Shown: in pieces, positions 15,302-30,500 of the stretch
How positions within the stretch are numbered: the stretch's first letter is position 1
Layout: every line of letters begins with the position of its first letter
From: Pohlia nutans
Lineage: Eukaryota > Streptophyta > Bryopsida > Bryales > Mniaceae
Length of the DNA: 64,000 bases
Direction: 5' to 3'
NCBI GenBank assembly: GCA_022496805.1
Contig: CM040094.1
Span: 19,615,501-19,679,500, forward strand
Translations under genes and position numbers: made by a program
Notes under the pieces: model-generated
Databases searched by the model: none
Told to the model about the DNA's origin: nothing
The model's input: only the letters and a program-made list of their open reading frames with translations

Positions 15302-15689
15302 ATGAATTGAGTCGACTCATTCATGGATCGTCCTAGGTTTCCACGGTCCCATGGATGCAGCCTCAAGAACGTCCTCGTAGCCGAAGACGTCCCAACGAGC
15401 ACTAAACTCAATCTGTTTCAAACACACAATGAACAGAATCGACTCATTCATGGATCATCCTAGGCTTCCACGGTCCCATAGATGCAGCCTCAAGAACGTC
15501 CTCGTAGCCGAGGACGTCCCCAGGAGCACCAAACTCAATCTGTTTCAAACACACAAATGAACAGAGTCGACTCATCCATGGATCATCCTAGGCTTCCAGG
15601 GTCCCATGGATGCAGCCTCAAGATCGTCCTCGTAGCCGAGGACGACCCCAGGAGTACCAAAATCAATCTGTTTCAAACACACAAACAAA

Positions 15690-18600
15690 CAGAGTCGACT
15701 CATCCATGGATCATCCTAGGCTTCCAGGGTCCCATGGATGCAGCCTCAAGAACATCCTCGTAGCCGACGACGTCCCCAGGAGTACCAAAATCAATCTGTT
15801 TCAAACACACAAATGAACAGAGTCGACTCATCCATGGATCATCCTAGACTTCCACGGTCCCATGGATGCAGCCTCAAGACCGTCCTCGTAGCCGAAGACG
15901 TCCCAACGAGCACCAAACTCAATCTGTTTCAAACACACAATGAACAGAATCGACTCATTCATGGATCATCCTAGGCTTCCACGGTCCCATGGATGCAGCC
16001 TCAAGAACGTCCTCGTAGCCGAGGACGTCCCCAGGAGCACCAACTCAATCTGTTTCAAACACACAAATGAACACAGTCGACTCATCCATGGATCATCCTA
16101 GGCTTCCAGGGTCCCATGGATGCAGCCTCAAGAACGTCCTCGTAGCCGAAGACGTCCAATTGAGCACTTAACTCAATCGGTTTCAAAACACACAATGAAT
16201 AGAATCGACTCATTCATGGATCATCCTAGGCTTCCACGGTCCCATGGATGCAGCCTCAAGAACAACCTCGTAGCCGACGACGTCCCAGGAGCACCAAACT
16301 CAATCTGTTTCAAACACACAAATGAATTGAGTCGAGTCATTCATGGATCGTCCTAGGTTTCCACGGTCCCATGGATGCAGCCTCAAGAACGTCCTCGTAG
16401 CCGAAAACGTCCCAACGAGCACCAAACTCAATCTGTTTCAAACACACAAATGAACAGAATCGACTCATTCATGGATCATCCTAGGTTTCCACGGTCCCTT
16501 GGATGTAGCCTCAAGAACGTCCTCGTAGCCGAGGACGTCCCCAGGAGTACCAAAATCAATATGTTTCAAACACACAAATGAACAGAGTCGACTCATCCAT
16601 GGATCATCCTAGGCTTCCAGGGTCCCATCGATGCAGCCTCAAGAACGTCCTCGTAGCCGAAGACGTCCCAACGAGCACTAAACTCAATCTGTTTCAAACA
16701 CACAATGAACAGAATCGACTCATTCATGGATCATCCTAGGCTTCCACGGTCCCATGGATGCAGCCTCAAGAACGTCCTCGTAGCCGAGGACGTCCCCTGG
16801 AGCACCAAACTCAATCTGTTTCAAACACACAAGTGAACTGATTCGACTCATCCATGGATCATCCTAGGCTTCCAGGGTCACATGGATGCAGCCTCAAGAA
16901 CGTCCTCGTAGCCGAAGACGTCCCATTGAGCACTTAACTCAATCTGTTTCAAAACACACAATGAACAAAATCGACTCATTCATGGATCATCCTAGGCTTC
17001 CACGGTCCCATGGATGCAGCCTCAAGAACGTCCTCGTAGCCGAGGACGTCCCTAGACGCACCTAACTCAATCTGTTTCAAACACACAAATGAACTGAGTC
17101 GACTCATCCATGGATCATCCTAGACTTCCAGGGTCCCATGGATGCAGCCTCAAGAACGTCCTCGTAGCCGACGACGTCCCCAGGAGTACCAAAATCAATC
17201 TGTTTCAAACACACAAATGAACAGAGTCGACTCATCCATGGATCATCCTAGACTTCGTGGGTCCCATGGATGCAGCCTCATGAACGTCCTCGTAGCCGAC
17301 GACGTCCCCAGGAGTACCAAAATCAATCTGTTTCAAACACACAAACAAACAGAGTCGACTCATCCATGGATCATCCTAGGCTTCCAGGGTCCCATGGATG
17401 CAGCCTCAAGAACATCCTCGTAGCCGACGACGTCCCCAGGAGTACCAAAATCAATCTGTTTCAAACACACAAATGAACAGAGTCGACTCATCCATGGATC
17501 ATCCTAGACTTCCACGGTCCCATGGATGCAGCCTCAAGACCGTCCTCGTAGCCGAAGACGTCCCAACGAGCACCAAACTCAATCTGTTTCAAACACACAA
17601 TGAACAGAATCGACTCATTCATGGATCATCCTAGCCTTCCACGGTCCCATGGATGCAGCCTCAAGAACGTCCTCGTAGCCGAGGACGTCCCCAGGAGCAC
17701 CAACTCAATCTGTTTCAAACACACAAATGAACACAGTCGACTCATCCATGGATCATCCTAGGCTTCCAGGGTCCCATGGATGCAGCCTCAAGAACGTCCT
17801 CGTAGCCGAAGACGTCCAATTGAGCACTTAACTCAATCGGTTTCAAAACACACAATGAATAGAATCGACTCATTCATGGATCATCCTAGGCTTCCACGGT
17901 CCCATGGATGCAGCCTCAAGAACAACCTCGTAGCCGACGACGTCCCAGGAGCACCAAACTCAATCTGTTTCAAACACACAAATGAATTGAGTCGAGTCAT
18001 TCATGGATCGTCCTAGGTTTCCACGGTCCCATGGATGCAGCCTCAAGAACGTCCTCGTAGCCGAAAACGTCCCAACGAGCACCAAACTCAATCTGTTTCA
18101 AACACACAAATGAACAGAATCGACTCATTCATGGATCATCCTAGGTTTCCACGGTCCCTTGGATGTAGCCTCAAGAACGTCCTCGTAGCCGAGGACGTCC
18201 CGAGGAGTACCAAAATCAATATGTTTCAAACACACAAATGAACAGAGTCGACTCATCCATGGATCATCCTAGGCTTCCAGGGTCCCATCGATGCAGCCTC
18301 AAGAACGTCCTCGTAGCCGAAGACGTCCCAACGAGCACTAAACTCAATCTGTTTCAAACACACAATGAACAGAATCGACTCATTCATGGATCATCCTAGG
18401 CTTCCACGGTCCCATGGATGCAGCCTCAAGAACGTCCTCGTAGCCGAGGACGTCCCCTGGAGCACCAAACTCAATCTGTTTCAAACACACAAGTGAACTG
18501 ATTCGACTCATCCATGGATCATCCTAGGCTTCCAGGGTCACATGGATGCAGCCTCAAGAACGTCCTCGTAGCCGAAGACGTCCCATTGAGCACTTAACTC

Positions 18601-21590
18601 AATCTGTTTCAAAACACACAATGAACAAAATCGACTCATTCATGGATCATCCTAGGCTTCCACGGTCCCATGGATGCAGCCTCAAGAACGTCCTCGTAGC
18701 CGAGGACGTCCCTAGACGCACCAAACTCAATCTGTTTCAAACACACAAATGAACTGAGTCGACTCATCCATGGATCATCCTAGACTTCCAGGGTCCCATG
18801 GATGCAGCCTCAAGAACGTCCTCGTAGCCGACGACGTCCCCAGGAGTACCAAAATCAATCTGTTTCAAACACACAAATGAACAGAGTCGACTCATCCATG
18901 GATCATCCTAGACTTCGTGGGTCCCATGGATGCAGCCTCATGAACGTCCTCGTAGCCGACGACGTCCCCAGGAGTACCAAAATCAATCTGTTTCAAACAC
19001 ACAAATGAACAGAGTCGACTCATCCATGGATCATCCTAGCCTTCGTGGGTCCCATAGATGCAGCCTCAAGACCGTCCTCGTAGCCGAAGACGTCCCAACC
19101 AGCACCAAACTCAATCTGTTTCAAACACACAATGAACAGAATCGACTCATTCATGGATCATCCTCGGCTTCCACGGTCCCATGGATGCAGCCTCAAGAAC
19201 GTCCTCGTAGCCGAGGACGTCCCCAGGAGCACCAACTCAATCTGTTTCAAACACACAAATGAACACAGTCGACTCATCCATGGATCATCCTAGGCTTCCA
19301 GGGTCCCATGGATGCAGCCTCAAGACTGTCCTCGTAGCCGAAGACGTCCCAACGAGCACCAAACTCAATCTGTTTCAAACACACAATGAACAGAATCGAC
19401 TCATTCATGGATCATCCTCGGCTTCCACGGTCCCATGGATGCAGCCTCAAGAACGTCCTCGTAGCCGAGGACGTCCCCAGGAGCACCAACTCAAACTGTT
19501 TCAAACACACAAATGAACACAGTCGACTCATCCATGGATCATCCTAGGCTTCCAGGGTCCCATGGATGCAGCCTCCAGAACGTCCTCGTAGCCGAAGACG
19601 TCCAATTGAGCACTTAACTCAATCGGTTTCAAAACACACAATGAACAGAATCGACTCATTCATGGATCATCCTAGGCTTCCACGGTCCCATGGATGCAGC
19701 CTCAAGAACAACCTCGTAGCCGACGACGTCCCAGGAGCACCAAACTCAATCTGTTTCAAACACACAAATGAACAGAGTCGACTCATCCATGGATCATCCT
19801 AGACTTCGTGGGTCCCATAGATGCAGCCTCAAGACCGTCCTCGTAGCCGAAGACGTCCCAACCAGCACCAAACTCAATCTGTTTCAAACACACAATGAAC
19901 AGAATCGACTCATTCATGGATCATCCTCGGCTTCCACGGTCCCATGGATGCAGCCTCAAGAACGTCCTCGTAGCCGAGGACGTCCCCAGGAGCACCAACT
20001 CAATCTGTTTCAAACACACAAATGAACACAGTCGACTCATCCATGGATCATCCTAGGCTTCCAGGGTCCCATGGATGCAGCCTCCAGAACGTCCTCGTAG
20101 CCGAAGACGTCCAATTGAGCACTTAACTCAATCGGTTTCAAAACACACAATGAACAGAATCGACTCATTCATGGATCATCCTAGGCTTCCACGGTCCCAT
20201 GGATGCAGCCTCAAGAACAACCTCGTAGCCGACGACGTCCCAGGAGCACCAAACTCAATCTGTTTCAAACACACAATTGAATTGAGTCGAGTCATTCATG
20301 GATCGTCCTAGGTTTCCACGGTCCCATGGATGCAGCCTCAAGAACGTCCTCGTAGCCGAAAACGTCCCAACGAGCACCAAACTCAATCTGTTTCAAACAC
20401 ACAAATGAACAGAATCGACTCATTCATGGATCATCCTAGGTTTCCACGGTCCCATGGATGTAGCCTCAAGAACGTCCTCGTAGCCGAGGACGTCCCCAGG
20501 AGTACCAAAATCAATATGTTTCAAACACACAAATGAACAGAGTCGACTCATCCATGGATCATCCTAGGCTTCCAGGGTCCCATCGATGCAGCCTCAAGAA
20601 CGTCCTCGTAGCCGAAGACGTCCCAACGAGCACTAAACTCAATCTGTTTCAAACACACAATGAACAGAATCGACTCATTCATGGATCATCCTAGGCTTCC
20701 ACGGTCCCATGGATGCAGCCTCAAGAACGTCCTCGTAGCCGAGGACGTCCCCTGGAGCACCAAACTCAATCTGTTTCAAACACACAAGTGAACTGATTCG
20801 ACTCATCCATGGATCATCCTAGGCTTCCAGGGTCCCATGGATGCAGCCTCAAGAACGTCCTCGTAGCCGAAGACGTCCCATTGAGCACTTAACTCAATCT
20901 GTTTCAAAACACACAATGAACAAAATCGACTCATTCATGGATCATCCTAGGCTTCCACGGTCCCATGGATGCAGCCTCAAGAACGTCCTCGTAGCCGAGG
21001 ACGTCCCTAGACGCACCAAACTCAATCTGTTTCAAACACACAAATGAACTGAGTCGACTCATCCATGGATCATCCTAGACTTCCAGGGTCCCATGGATGC
21101 AGCCTCAAGAACGTCCTCGTAGCCGACGACGTCCCCAGGAGTACCAAAATCAATCTGTTTCAAACACACAAATGAACAGAGTCGACTCATCCATGGATCA
21201 TCCTAGACTTCGTGGGTCCCATGGATGCAGCCTCATGAACGTCCTCGTAGCCGACGACGTCCCCAGGAGTACCAAAATCAATCTGTTTCAAACACACAAA
21301 CAAACAGCGTCGACTCATCCATGGATCATCCTAGGCTTCCAGGGTCCCATGGATGCAGCCTCAAGAACATCCTCGTAGCCGACGACGTCCCCAGGAGTAC
21401 CAAAATCAATCTGTTTCAAACACACAAATGAACAGAGTCGACTCATCCATGGATCATCCTAGACTTCCACGGTCCCATGGATGCAGCCTCAAGACCGTCC
21501 TCGTAGCCGAAGACGTCCCAACCAGCACCAAACTCAATCTGTTTCAAACACACAATGAACAGAATCGACTCATTCATGGATCATCCTAGC
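15690..21590. repeat. Higher-order satellite duplications, 1660-bp and 2295-bp offsets
   Basis: Variant monomers at 15738, 16120 and 16375 recur at 17398, 17780 and 18035 (offset 1660, 13 monomers). Those at 17142 recur at 18802. Monomers at 18035, 18546, 18802 and 18930 recur at 20330, 20841, 21097 and 21225 (offset 2295, 18 monomers). A short 509-bp (4-monomer) repeat links 19566 and 20075. Confidence 0.8.
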
Positions 21591-24500
21591 CTTCCACGGT
21601 CCCATGGATGCAGCCTCAAGAACGTCCTCGTAGCCGAGGACGTCCCCAGGAGCACCAACTCAATCTGTTTCAAACACACAAATGAATTGAGTCGAGTCAT
21701 TCATGGATCGTCCTAGGTTTCCACGGTCCCATGGATGCTGCCTCAAGAACGTCCTCGTAGCCGAAAACGTCCCAACGAGCACCAAACTCAATCTGTTTCA
21801 AACACACAAATGAACAGAGTCGACTCATTCATGGATCATCCTAGGTTTCCACGGTCCCATGGATGTAGCCTCAAGAACGTCCTCGTAGCCGAGGACGTCC
21901 CCAGGAGTACCAAAATCAATATGTTTCAAACACACAAATGAACAGAGTCGAGTCATCCATGGATCATCCTAGGCTTCCACGGTCCCATGGATGCAGCCTC
22001 AAGAACGTCCTCGTAGCCGAGGACGTCCCCAGGAGTACCAAAATCAATATGTTTCAAACACACAAATAAACAAAGTCGACTCATCCATGGATCATCCTAG
22101 GCTTCCAGGGTCCCATCGATGCAGCCTCAAGAACATCCTCGTAGCCGAAGACGTCCTAACGAGCACTAAACTCAATCTGTTTCAAACACACAATGAACAG
22201 AATCGACTCATTCATGGATCATCCTAGGTTTCCACGGTCCCATGGATGCAGCCTCTAGAACGTCCTCGTAGCCGAGGACGTCCCCAAGAGTACCAAAATC
22301 AATCTGTTTCAAACACACAAATGAACAGAGTCGACTCATCCATGGATCATCCTAGGCTTCCACGGTCCCATGGATGCAGCCTCAAGAACGTCCTCGTACA
22401 CACAATGAACAGAGTCGACTCATCCAAAGATCATCCTAGACTTCCAGGGTCCCATGGACGCAGCCTCAAGAACGTCCTCGTAGCCAAAGACGTCCGAACG
22501 AGCACCAAACTCAATCTGTTTCAAACACACAAATGAACAGAGTCGACTCATGCATGGATCATTCTAGGCTTCCAAGGTTCCATAGATGCAGCCTCAAGAA
22601 CGTCCTCGTAGCCGAAGACGTCCAAACGAGCACCGAACTCAATCTGTTTCAAACACACAAATGAATAGAGTCGACTCATCCATGGATCATCCTAGACTTC
22701 CAAGGTCCCATGGAGGCAGCCTCAAGAACGTCCCCGTAGCCGAAGACGTCCCAACGAGCACCAAACTCAATCTGTTTCAAACACACAATGAACAGAATCG
22801 ACTCATTCATGGATCATCCTAGGCTTCCACGGTCCCATGGATGCAGCCTCAAGAACGTCCTCGTAGCCGAGGACGTCCCCAGGAGCACCAACTCAATCTG
22901 TTTCAAACACACAAATGAACACAGTCGACTCATCCATGGATCATCCTAGGCTTCCAGGGTCGCATGGATGCTGCCTCAAGAACAACCTCGTAGCCGAGGA
23001 CGTCCGAGGAGCACCAAACTCAATCTGTTTCAAACACACAAATGAATTGAGTCGAGTCATTCATGGATCGTCCTAGGCTTCCACGGTCCCATGGATGCAG
23101 CCTCAAGAACGTCCTCGTAGCCGAAGACGTCCCAACGAGCACCAAACTCAATCTGTTTCAAACAAACAAATGAACAGAATCGATTCATTCATGGATCATC
23201 CTAGGTTTCCACGGTCCCATGGATGTAGCCTCAAGAACGTCCTCGTAGCCGAGGACGTCCCCAGGAGTACCAAAATCAATATGTTTCAAACACACAAATG
23301 AACAAAGTCGACTCATCCATGGATCATCCTAGGCTTCCAGGGTTCCATGGATGCAGCCTCAAGAACGTCCTCGTAGCCGAAGACGTCCCAACGAGCACCA
23401 AACTCAATTTGTTTCAAACACACAATGAACAGAATCGACTCATTCATGGATCATTCTAGGCTTCCACGGTTTCATCGATGGAGCCTCAAGAACGTCCTCG
23501 TAGCCGAGGACGTCCCCAAGAGCACCAACTCAATCTGTTTCAAACAGACAAATGAATTGAGTCGACTCATTCATGGATCGTCCTAGGTTTCCACGGTCCC
23601 ATGGATGCAGCCTCAAGAACGTCCTTGTAGCCGAAGACGTCCCAACGAGCACCAAACTCAATCTGTTTCAAACAAACAATGAATAGAATCGACTCATTCA
23701 TGGATCATCCTAGGCTTCCACGGTCCCATGGATGCAGCCTCAAGAACGTCCTCGTCGCCGACGACGTCCCAAGACGCACCAAACTCAATCTGTTTCAAAC
23801 ACACAAATGAACAAACTCGACTCATCCATGGATCATCCTAGGCTTCCAGGTTCACATGGATGCAGCCTCATGAACGTCCTCGTAGCCGACAACGTCCCCA
23901 GGAGTACCAAAACCAATCTGTTTCAAACACACAAATGAACAGAGTTGACTCATCCATGGATCATCCTAGGATTCGACGGTCCAAAAGATTCAGCCTCCAG
24001 AACGACCTCGTAGCTGAGGATGTCCTCAAGAGCACCAATCTCAATCTGTTTCAAACACACAAATGAATTGAGTCGACTCGTTCATGGATTGTCCTAGGTT
24101 TCCACGGTCCCATGGATGCAGCCTCAAGAACGTCCTCGTAGCCGAGGACGTCCCAAGGAGCACCAAACTCAATTTGTTTCAAACACACAAATAAACAAAG
24201 TCGACTCATCCATGGATCATCCTAGGCTTCTAGGGTCCCATGGATGCAGCCTCAAGAACGTCCTCGTAGCCGAAGACGTCCCAACGAGCACCGAACTCAA
24301 TCTGTTTCAAACACACAAATGAACAGAGTCGACTCATCCATAGAAAATCCTAGACTTCCTGGGTCCCATGGATGCAGCCTCAAGATCGTCCTCGTAGCCG
24401 AAGACGTCCCAACGAGCACCAAACTCAATCTGTTCCAAACTCACAATGAACAGAATCGACTCATTCATGGATCATCCTAGGCTTCCACGGTCCCATGGAT

Positions 24501-27500
24501 GCAGCCTCAAGAACGTCCTCGTAGCCGAGGACGTCCCCAGGAGCACCAACTCAATCTGTTTCAAACACACAAATGAACAGAGTCGACTCATCCATGGATC
24601 ATCCTAGGCTTCCAGGGTCCCATGGATGCAGCCTCAAGAACGTTCTCGTAGCCGAAGACGTCCCATTGAGCACTTAACTCAATCTGTTTCAAAACACACA
24701 ATGAACAGAATCGACTCATTCATGGATCATCCTAGGCTTCCACGGTCCCATGGATGCAGCCTCAAGAACAACCTCGTAGCCGAGGACGTCCCAGGAGCAC
24801 CAAACTCAATCTGTTTCAAACACACAAATGAATTGAGTCGACTCATTCATGGATCGTCCTAGGTTTCCACGGTCCCATGGATGCAGCCTCAAGAACGTCC
24901 TCGTAGCCGAAGACGTCCCAACGAGCACCAAACTCAATCTGTTTCAAACACACAATGAACATAATTGACTCATTCATGGATCATCCTAGGCTTCCACGGT
25001 CCCATGGATGCAGCCTCAAGAACGTCCTCGTAGCCGAGGACGTCCCCAAGAGCACCAACTCAATCTGTTTCAAACACACAAATGAACAGAGTCGACTCAT
25101 CCATGGATCATCCTAGGCTTCCAGGGTTGCATGGATGCAGCCTCAAGAACGTCCTCGTAGCCGACGAAGTCCCCAGGAGTACCAAAATCAATCTGTTTCA
25201 AACATACAAATGAACAGAGTCGACTCATCCATGGATCATCCTAGGTTCCCAGGGTCCCATGGATGCATCCTCAAGAACATCCTCGTAGCCGAAGACGTCC
25301 CAACGAGCACTAAACTCAATCTGTTTCAAACACACAATGAACAGAATCGACTCATTCATGGATCATCCTAGGCTTCCACGGTCTCATGGATGCAACCTCA
25401 AGAACGTCCTCGTAGCCGAGGACGTCCCCAGGAGCACCAAACTCAATCTGTTTCAAACACACAAATAAACACAGTCGACTCATCCATGGATCATCCTAGG
25501 CTTCCAGGGTCCCATGGATGCAGCCTTAAGAACGTCCTCGTAGCCGAACACGTCCCAACGAGCACCAAACTCAATTTGTTTCAATTACACAATGAACAGA
25601 ATCGACTCATTCATGAATCATTCTAGGCTTCCACGGTTTCATCGATGCAGCCTCAAGAACGTCCTCGTAGCCGAGGACGTCCACAGGAGCACCAACTCAA
25701 TCTGTTTCAAACACACAAATGAATTGAGTCGAGTCATTCATGGATCGTCCTACGTTTCCACGGTCCCATGGATGCAGCCTCAAGAACGTCCTCGTCGCCG
25801 ACGACGTCCCAAGACGCACTAAACCCAATCCGTTTCAAACACACAAATGAACAAACTCGACTCATCCATGGATCATCCTAGGCTTCCAGGGTCCCATGGA
25901 TGCAGCCTCAAGAACGTCCTCGTAGCCGACGACGTCCCCAGGAGTACCTACATCAATCTGTTTCAAACACACAAATGAACAGAGTCGACTCATCCATAGA
26001 TCATCCTAGACTTCCTGGGTCCCATGGATGCAGCCTCAAGAACGTCCTCGTAGCCGAAGAGGTCCCAACGAGCACCAAACTCAATCTGTTTCAAACACAC
26101 AATGAACAGAATCGACTCATTCATGGATCGTCCTAGGCTTCCACGGTCCCATGGATGCAGCCTCAAGAACGTCCTCGTTGCCGACGACGTCCTAAGACGC
26201 ACCAAACTCAATCATTTTCAAACACACAAATGAACAAACTCGACTCATCCGTGGATCATCCTAGGCTTCGAGGGTCCCATGGATGCAGCCTCAAGAACGT
26301 CCTCGTAGCCGACGAAGTCCCCAGGAGTACCAAAGTCAATCTGTTTCAAACACACAAATGCACAGAGTCGACTCATCCATGGATCATCCTAGACTTCGTG
26401 GGTCCCATGGATGCAGCCTCAAGAACGTCCTCGTAGCCGAAGACGTCCCAACGAGCACCAAACTCAATCTGTTTCAAACACAATAAACAGAATCGACTCA
26501 TTCATGGATCATCCTAGGCTTCCATGGTCCCATGGATGCAGCCTCAAGAACGTCCTCCTAGCCGAAGACGTCCCAACGAGCACCAAACTCAATCTGTTTC
26601 AAATACACAACGAACAGAATCGACTCGTTCATGGATCATCCTAGGTTTCCAGGGTCCCATGGATGCAGCCTCAAGAACATCCTCGTAGCCGAAGACGTCC
26701 CAACGAGCACTAAACTCAATCTGTTTCAAACACACAATGAACAGAATCGACTCATTCATGGATCATCCTAGGCTTATACGGTCCCATGGATGCAGCCTCA
26801 AGAACGTCCTCGTAGCCGAGGACGTCCCCAGGAGCACCAAACTCAATCTGTTTCAAACACACAAATGAACACAGTCGACTCATCCATGGATCATCCTAGG
26901 CTTCTAGGGTCCTATGGATGCAGCCTCAAGAACGTCCTCGTAGCCGAAGACGTCCCATTGAGCACCAAACTGAATCTGTTTCAAAACACACAATGAACAG
27001 AATCGACTCATCCATGGATCATCCTAGGCTTCCACGGTCCCATGGATGCAGCCTCAAAAACGTCCTCGTAGCCGAGGACGTCCTTGGAGCACCAAACTCA
27101 ATCTGTTTCAAACACGCAAATGAAATGAGTCGAGTCATTCATGGATCGTCCTAGGTTTTCACGGTCTCATGGATGCAGCCTCAAGAACGTCCTCGTAGCC
27201 GAGGACGTCCCCAGGAGTACCAAAATCAATCTCTTTCAAACACACAAATGAACAGAGTCGACTCATCCATGGATCATCCTAGGTTTCGACGGTCCAATGG
27301 ATTCAGCCTCCAGAACGACCTCGTAGCTGAGGATGTCCCCAAGAGCACCAAACTCAATCTGTTTCAAACACACAAATGAACTGAGTCGACTCATTCATGG
27401 ATTGTCCTAGGTTTCCACGGTCCCATGGATGCAGCCTCAAGAACGTCCTCGTAGCCGAGGACGTCCCAAGGAGCACCAAACTCAATCTGTTTCAAACACT

Positions 27501-30500
27501 CAAATGAACAAAGTCGACTCATCCATGGATCATCCTAGGCTTCCAGGGTCCCATGGATGCAGCCTCAAGAACGTCCTCGTAGCCGAAGACGTCCCAACGA
27601 GCACCAAACTCAATTTGTTTCAAACACACAATGAACAGAATCAACTCATTCATGGATCATTCTAGGCTTCCACGGTTTCATCGATGGAGCCTCAAGAACG
27701 TCCTCGTAGCCGAGGACGTCCCCAGGAGCACCAACTCAATCTGTTTCAAACAGTCAAATGAATTGAGTCGACTCATTCATGGATCGTCCTAGGTTTCCAC
27801 GGTCCCATGGATGCAGCCTCAAGAACGTCCTTGTACTTGAAGACGTCCCAACGAGCACCAATTTCAATCTGTTTCAAACAAACAATGAATAGAATCGACT
27901 CATTCATGGATCATCCTAGGCTTCCACGGTCCCATGGATGCAGCCTCAAGAACGTCCTCGTCGCCGACGACGTCCCAAGACGCACCGAACTCAATCTGTT
28001 GCAAACACACAAATGAACAAACTCGACTCATCCATGGATCATCCTAGGCTTCCAGGTTCACATGGATGCAGCCTCAAGAACGTCCTCGTAGCCGACAACG
28101 TCCCCAGGAGTACCAAAATCAATCTGTTTCAAACACACAAATGAACAGAGTCGACTCATCCATGGATCATCCTAGACTTCCGAGGTCCCATGGATGCAGC
28201 CTCAAGAACGTCCTCGTAGCCGAAGACTTCCCAACCAGCACCAAACTCAATCTGTTTCAAACACACAATGAAAAGAATCGACTCATTCATGGATCATCCT
28301 AGGCTTTCAGGGTCCTATGGATGCAGCCTCAAGAACGTCCTCGTAGCCGAGGACGTCCCCAGGAGCACCAACTCAATCTGTTTCAAACACACAAATGAAC
28401 ACAGTCGACTCATCCATGGACCATCCTAGGCTTCCAGGGTCCCATGGATGGAGCCTCAAGAACGTCCTCGTAGCCGAAGACATCCCATGGAGCACTTAAC
28501 TCAATCTGTTTCAAAACACACAATGAACAGAATCGACTCATTCATGGATCATCCTAGGCTTCCACGGTCCCATGGATGCAGCCTCAAGAACAACCTCGTA
28601 GCCGAGGACGTCCCGGGACCATCAAACTCAATCTGTTTCAAACACACAAATGAATTGAGTCGAGTCATTCATGGATCGTCCTAGGTTTCCACGGTCCCAT
28701 GGATGCATCCTCAAGAACATCCTCGTAGCCTAAGACGTCCCAACGAGCACCAAACTCAATCTTTTTCAAACACACAATGAACAGAATCGACTCATTCATG
28801 GATCATCCTAGGCTTCCACGGTCCCATGGATGCAGCCTCAAGAACGTCCTCGTAGCCGAGGACGTCCCCAGGAGCACCAAACTTTATCTGTTTCAAACAC
28901 ACAAATGAACACAGTCGACTCATCCATGGATCATCCTAGGCTTCCAGGGACCCATGGATGCAGCCTCAAGAACGTCCTCGTAGCCGAGGACGTCCCCAGG
29001 AGTACCAAAATCAATCTGTTTCAAACACACAAATGAACAGAGTCGACTCATCCATGGATCATCCTAGGCTTCCTGGGTCCTATGGATGCAGCCTCAAGAA
29101 CGTCCTCGTAGCCGAAGACGTCCCAACGAGCACTAAACTCAATCTGTTTCAAACACACAAGGAACAGAATCGACTCATTCATGGATCATCCTAGGCTTCC
29201 ACGGTCCCATGGATGCAGCCTCAAGAACGTCCTCGTAGCCGAGGACGTCTCCAGGAGCACCAACTCAATCTGTTTCAAACACACAAATAAACACAGTCGA
29301 CTCATCCATGGATCATCCTAGGCTCCCAGGGTCCCATGGATGCAGCCTCAAGAACGTCCTCGTAGCCGACGACGTCCCATTGAGCACCAAACTCAATTTG
29401 TTTCAAACACACAATGAACAGAATCGACTCATTCATGGATCATTCTAGGCTTCCACGGTTTCATCGATGCAGCCTCAAGAACGTCCTCGTAGCCGAGGAC
29501 GTCCGAGGAGCACCAAACTCAATCTGTTTCAAACACACAAATGAATTGAGTCGAGTCATTCATGGATCGTCCTAGGTTTCCACGGTCCCATGGATGCAGC
29601 CCCAAGAACGTCCTCGTAGCCGAAGACGTCCCAATGAGCACCAAACTCAATCTGTTTCAAACACGCAATGAACAGAATATACTCATCCATGGATCATCCT
29701 AGGTTTCCACGGTCCCATGGATGCAGCCTCAAGAACGTCCTCGTAGCAGAGGACGTCCCCTGGAGTACCAAAATCAATCTCTTTCAAACACACAAATGAA
29801 CAGAGTCGACTCATCCATGGATCATCCTAGGTTTCGACGGTCCAATGGATTCAGCCTCCAGAACGACCTCGTGGCTGAGGATGTCCCCAAGTGCACCAAA
29901 CTCAATCTGTTTCAAACACACAAATGAATTGAGTCGACTCATTCATGGATTGTCCTAGGTTTCCACGGTCCCATGGATGCAGCCTCAAGAACGTCCTCGT
30001 AGCCGAGGACCTCCCAAGGAGCACCAAACTCAATTTGTTTCAAACACACAAATAAACAAAGTCGACTCATCCATGGATCATCCTAGGCTTCCAGGATCCC
30101 ATGGATGCAGCCTCAAGAACGTCCTCGTAGCCGAAGACGTCCCAACGAGCACCAAACTCAATTTGTTTCAAACACACAATGAACAGAATCGACTCATTCA
30201 TGGATCATTCTAGGCTTCCACGGTTTCATCGATGCAGCCTCAAGAACGTCCTCGTAGCCGAGGACGTCCCCAGGAGCACAAACTCAATCTGTTTCAAACA
30301 CACAAATGAATTGAGTCGACTCATTCATGGATCGTCCTAGGTTTCCACGGTCCCATGGATGCAGCCTCAAGAACGTCCTTGTAGCCGAAGACGTCCCAAC
30401 AAGCACCAAACTCAATCTGTTTCAAATACACAATGAATAGAATCGACTCATTCATGGATCATCCTAGGCTTCCACGGTCCCATGGATGCAGCCTCAAGAA

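Noticed and set aside
25990..26211. Minus-strand ORFs in the satellite, also 32800-33087 and 34031-34270
   Set aside because: Antisense readings of diverged monomers with no independent coding signal.
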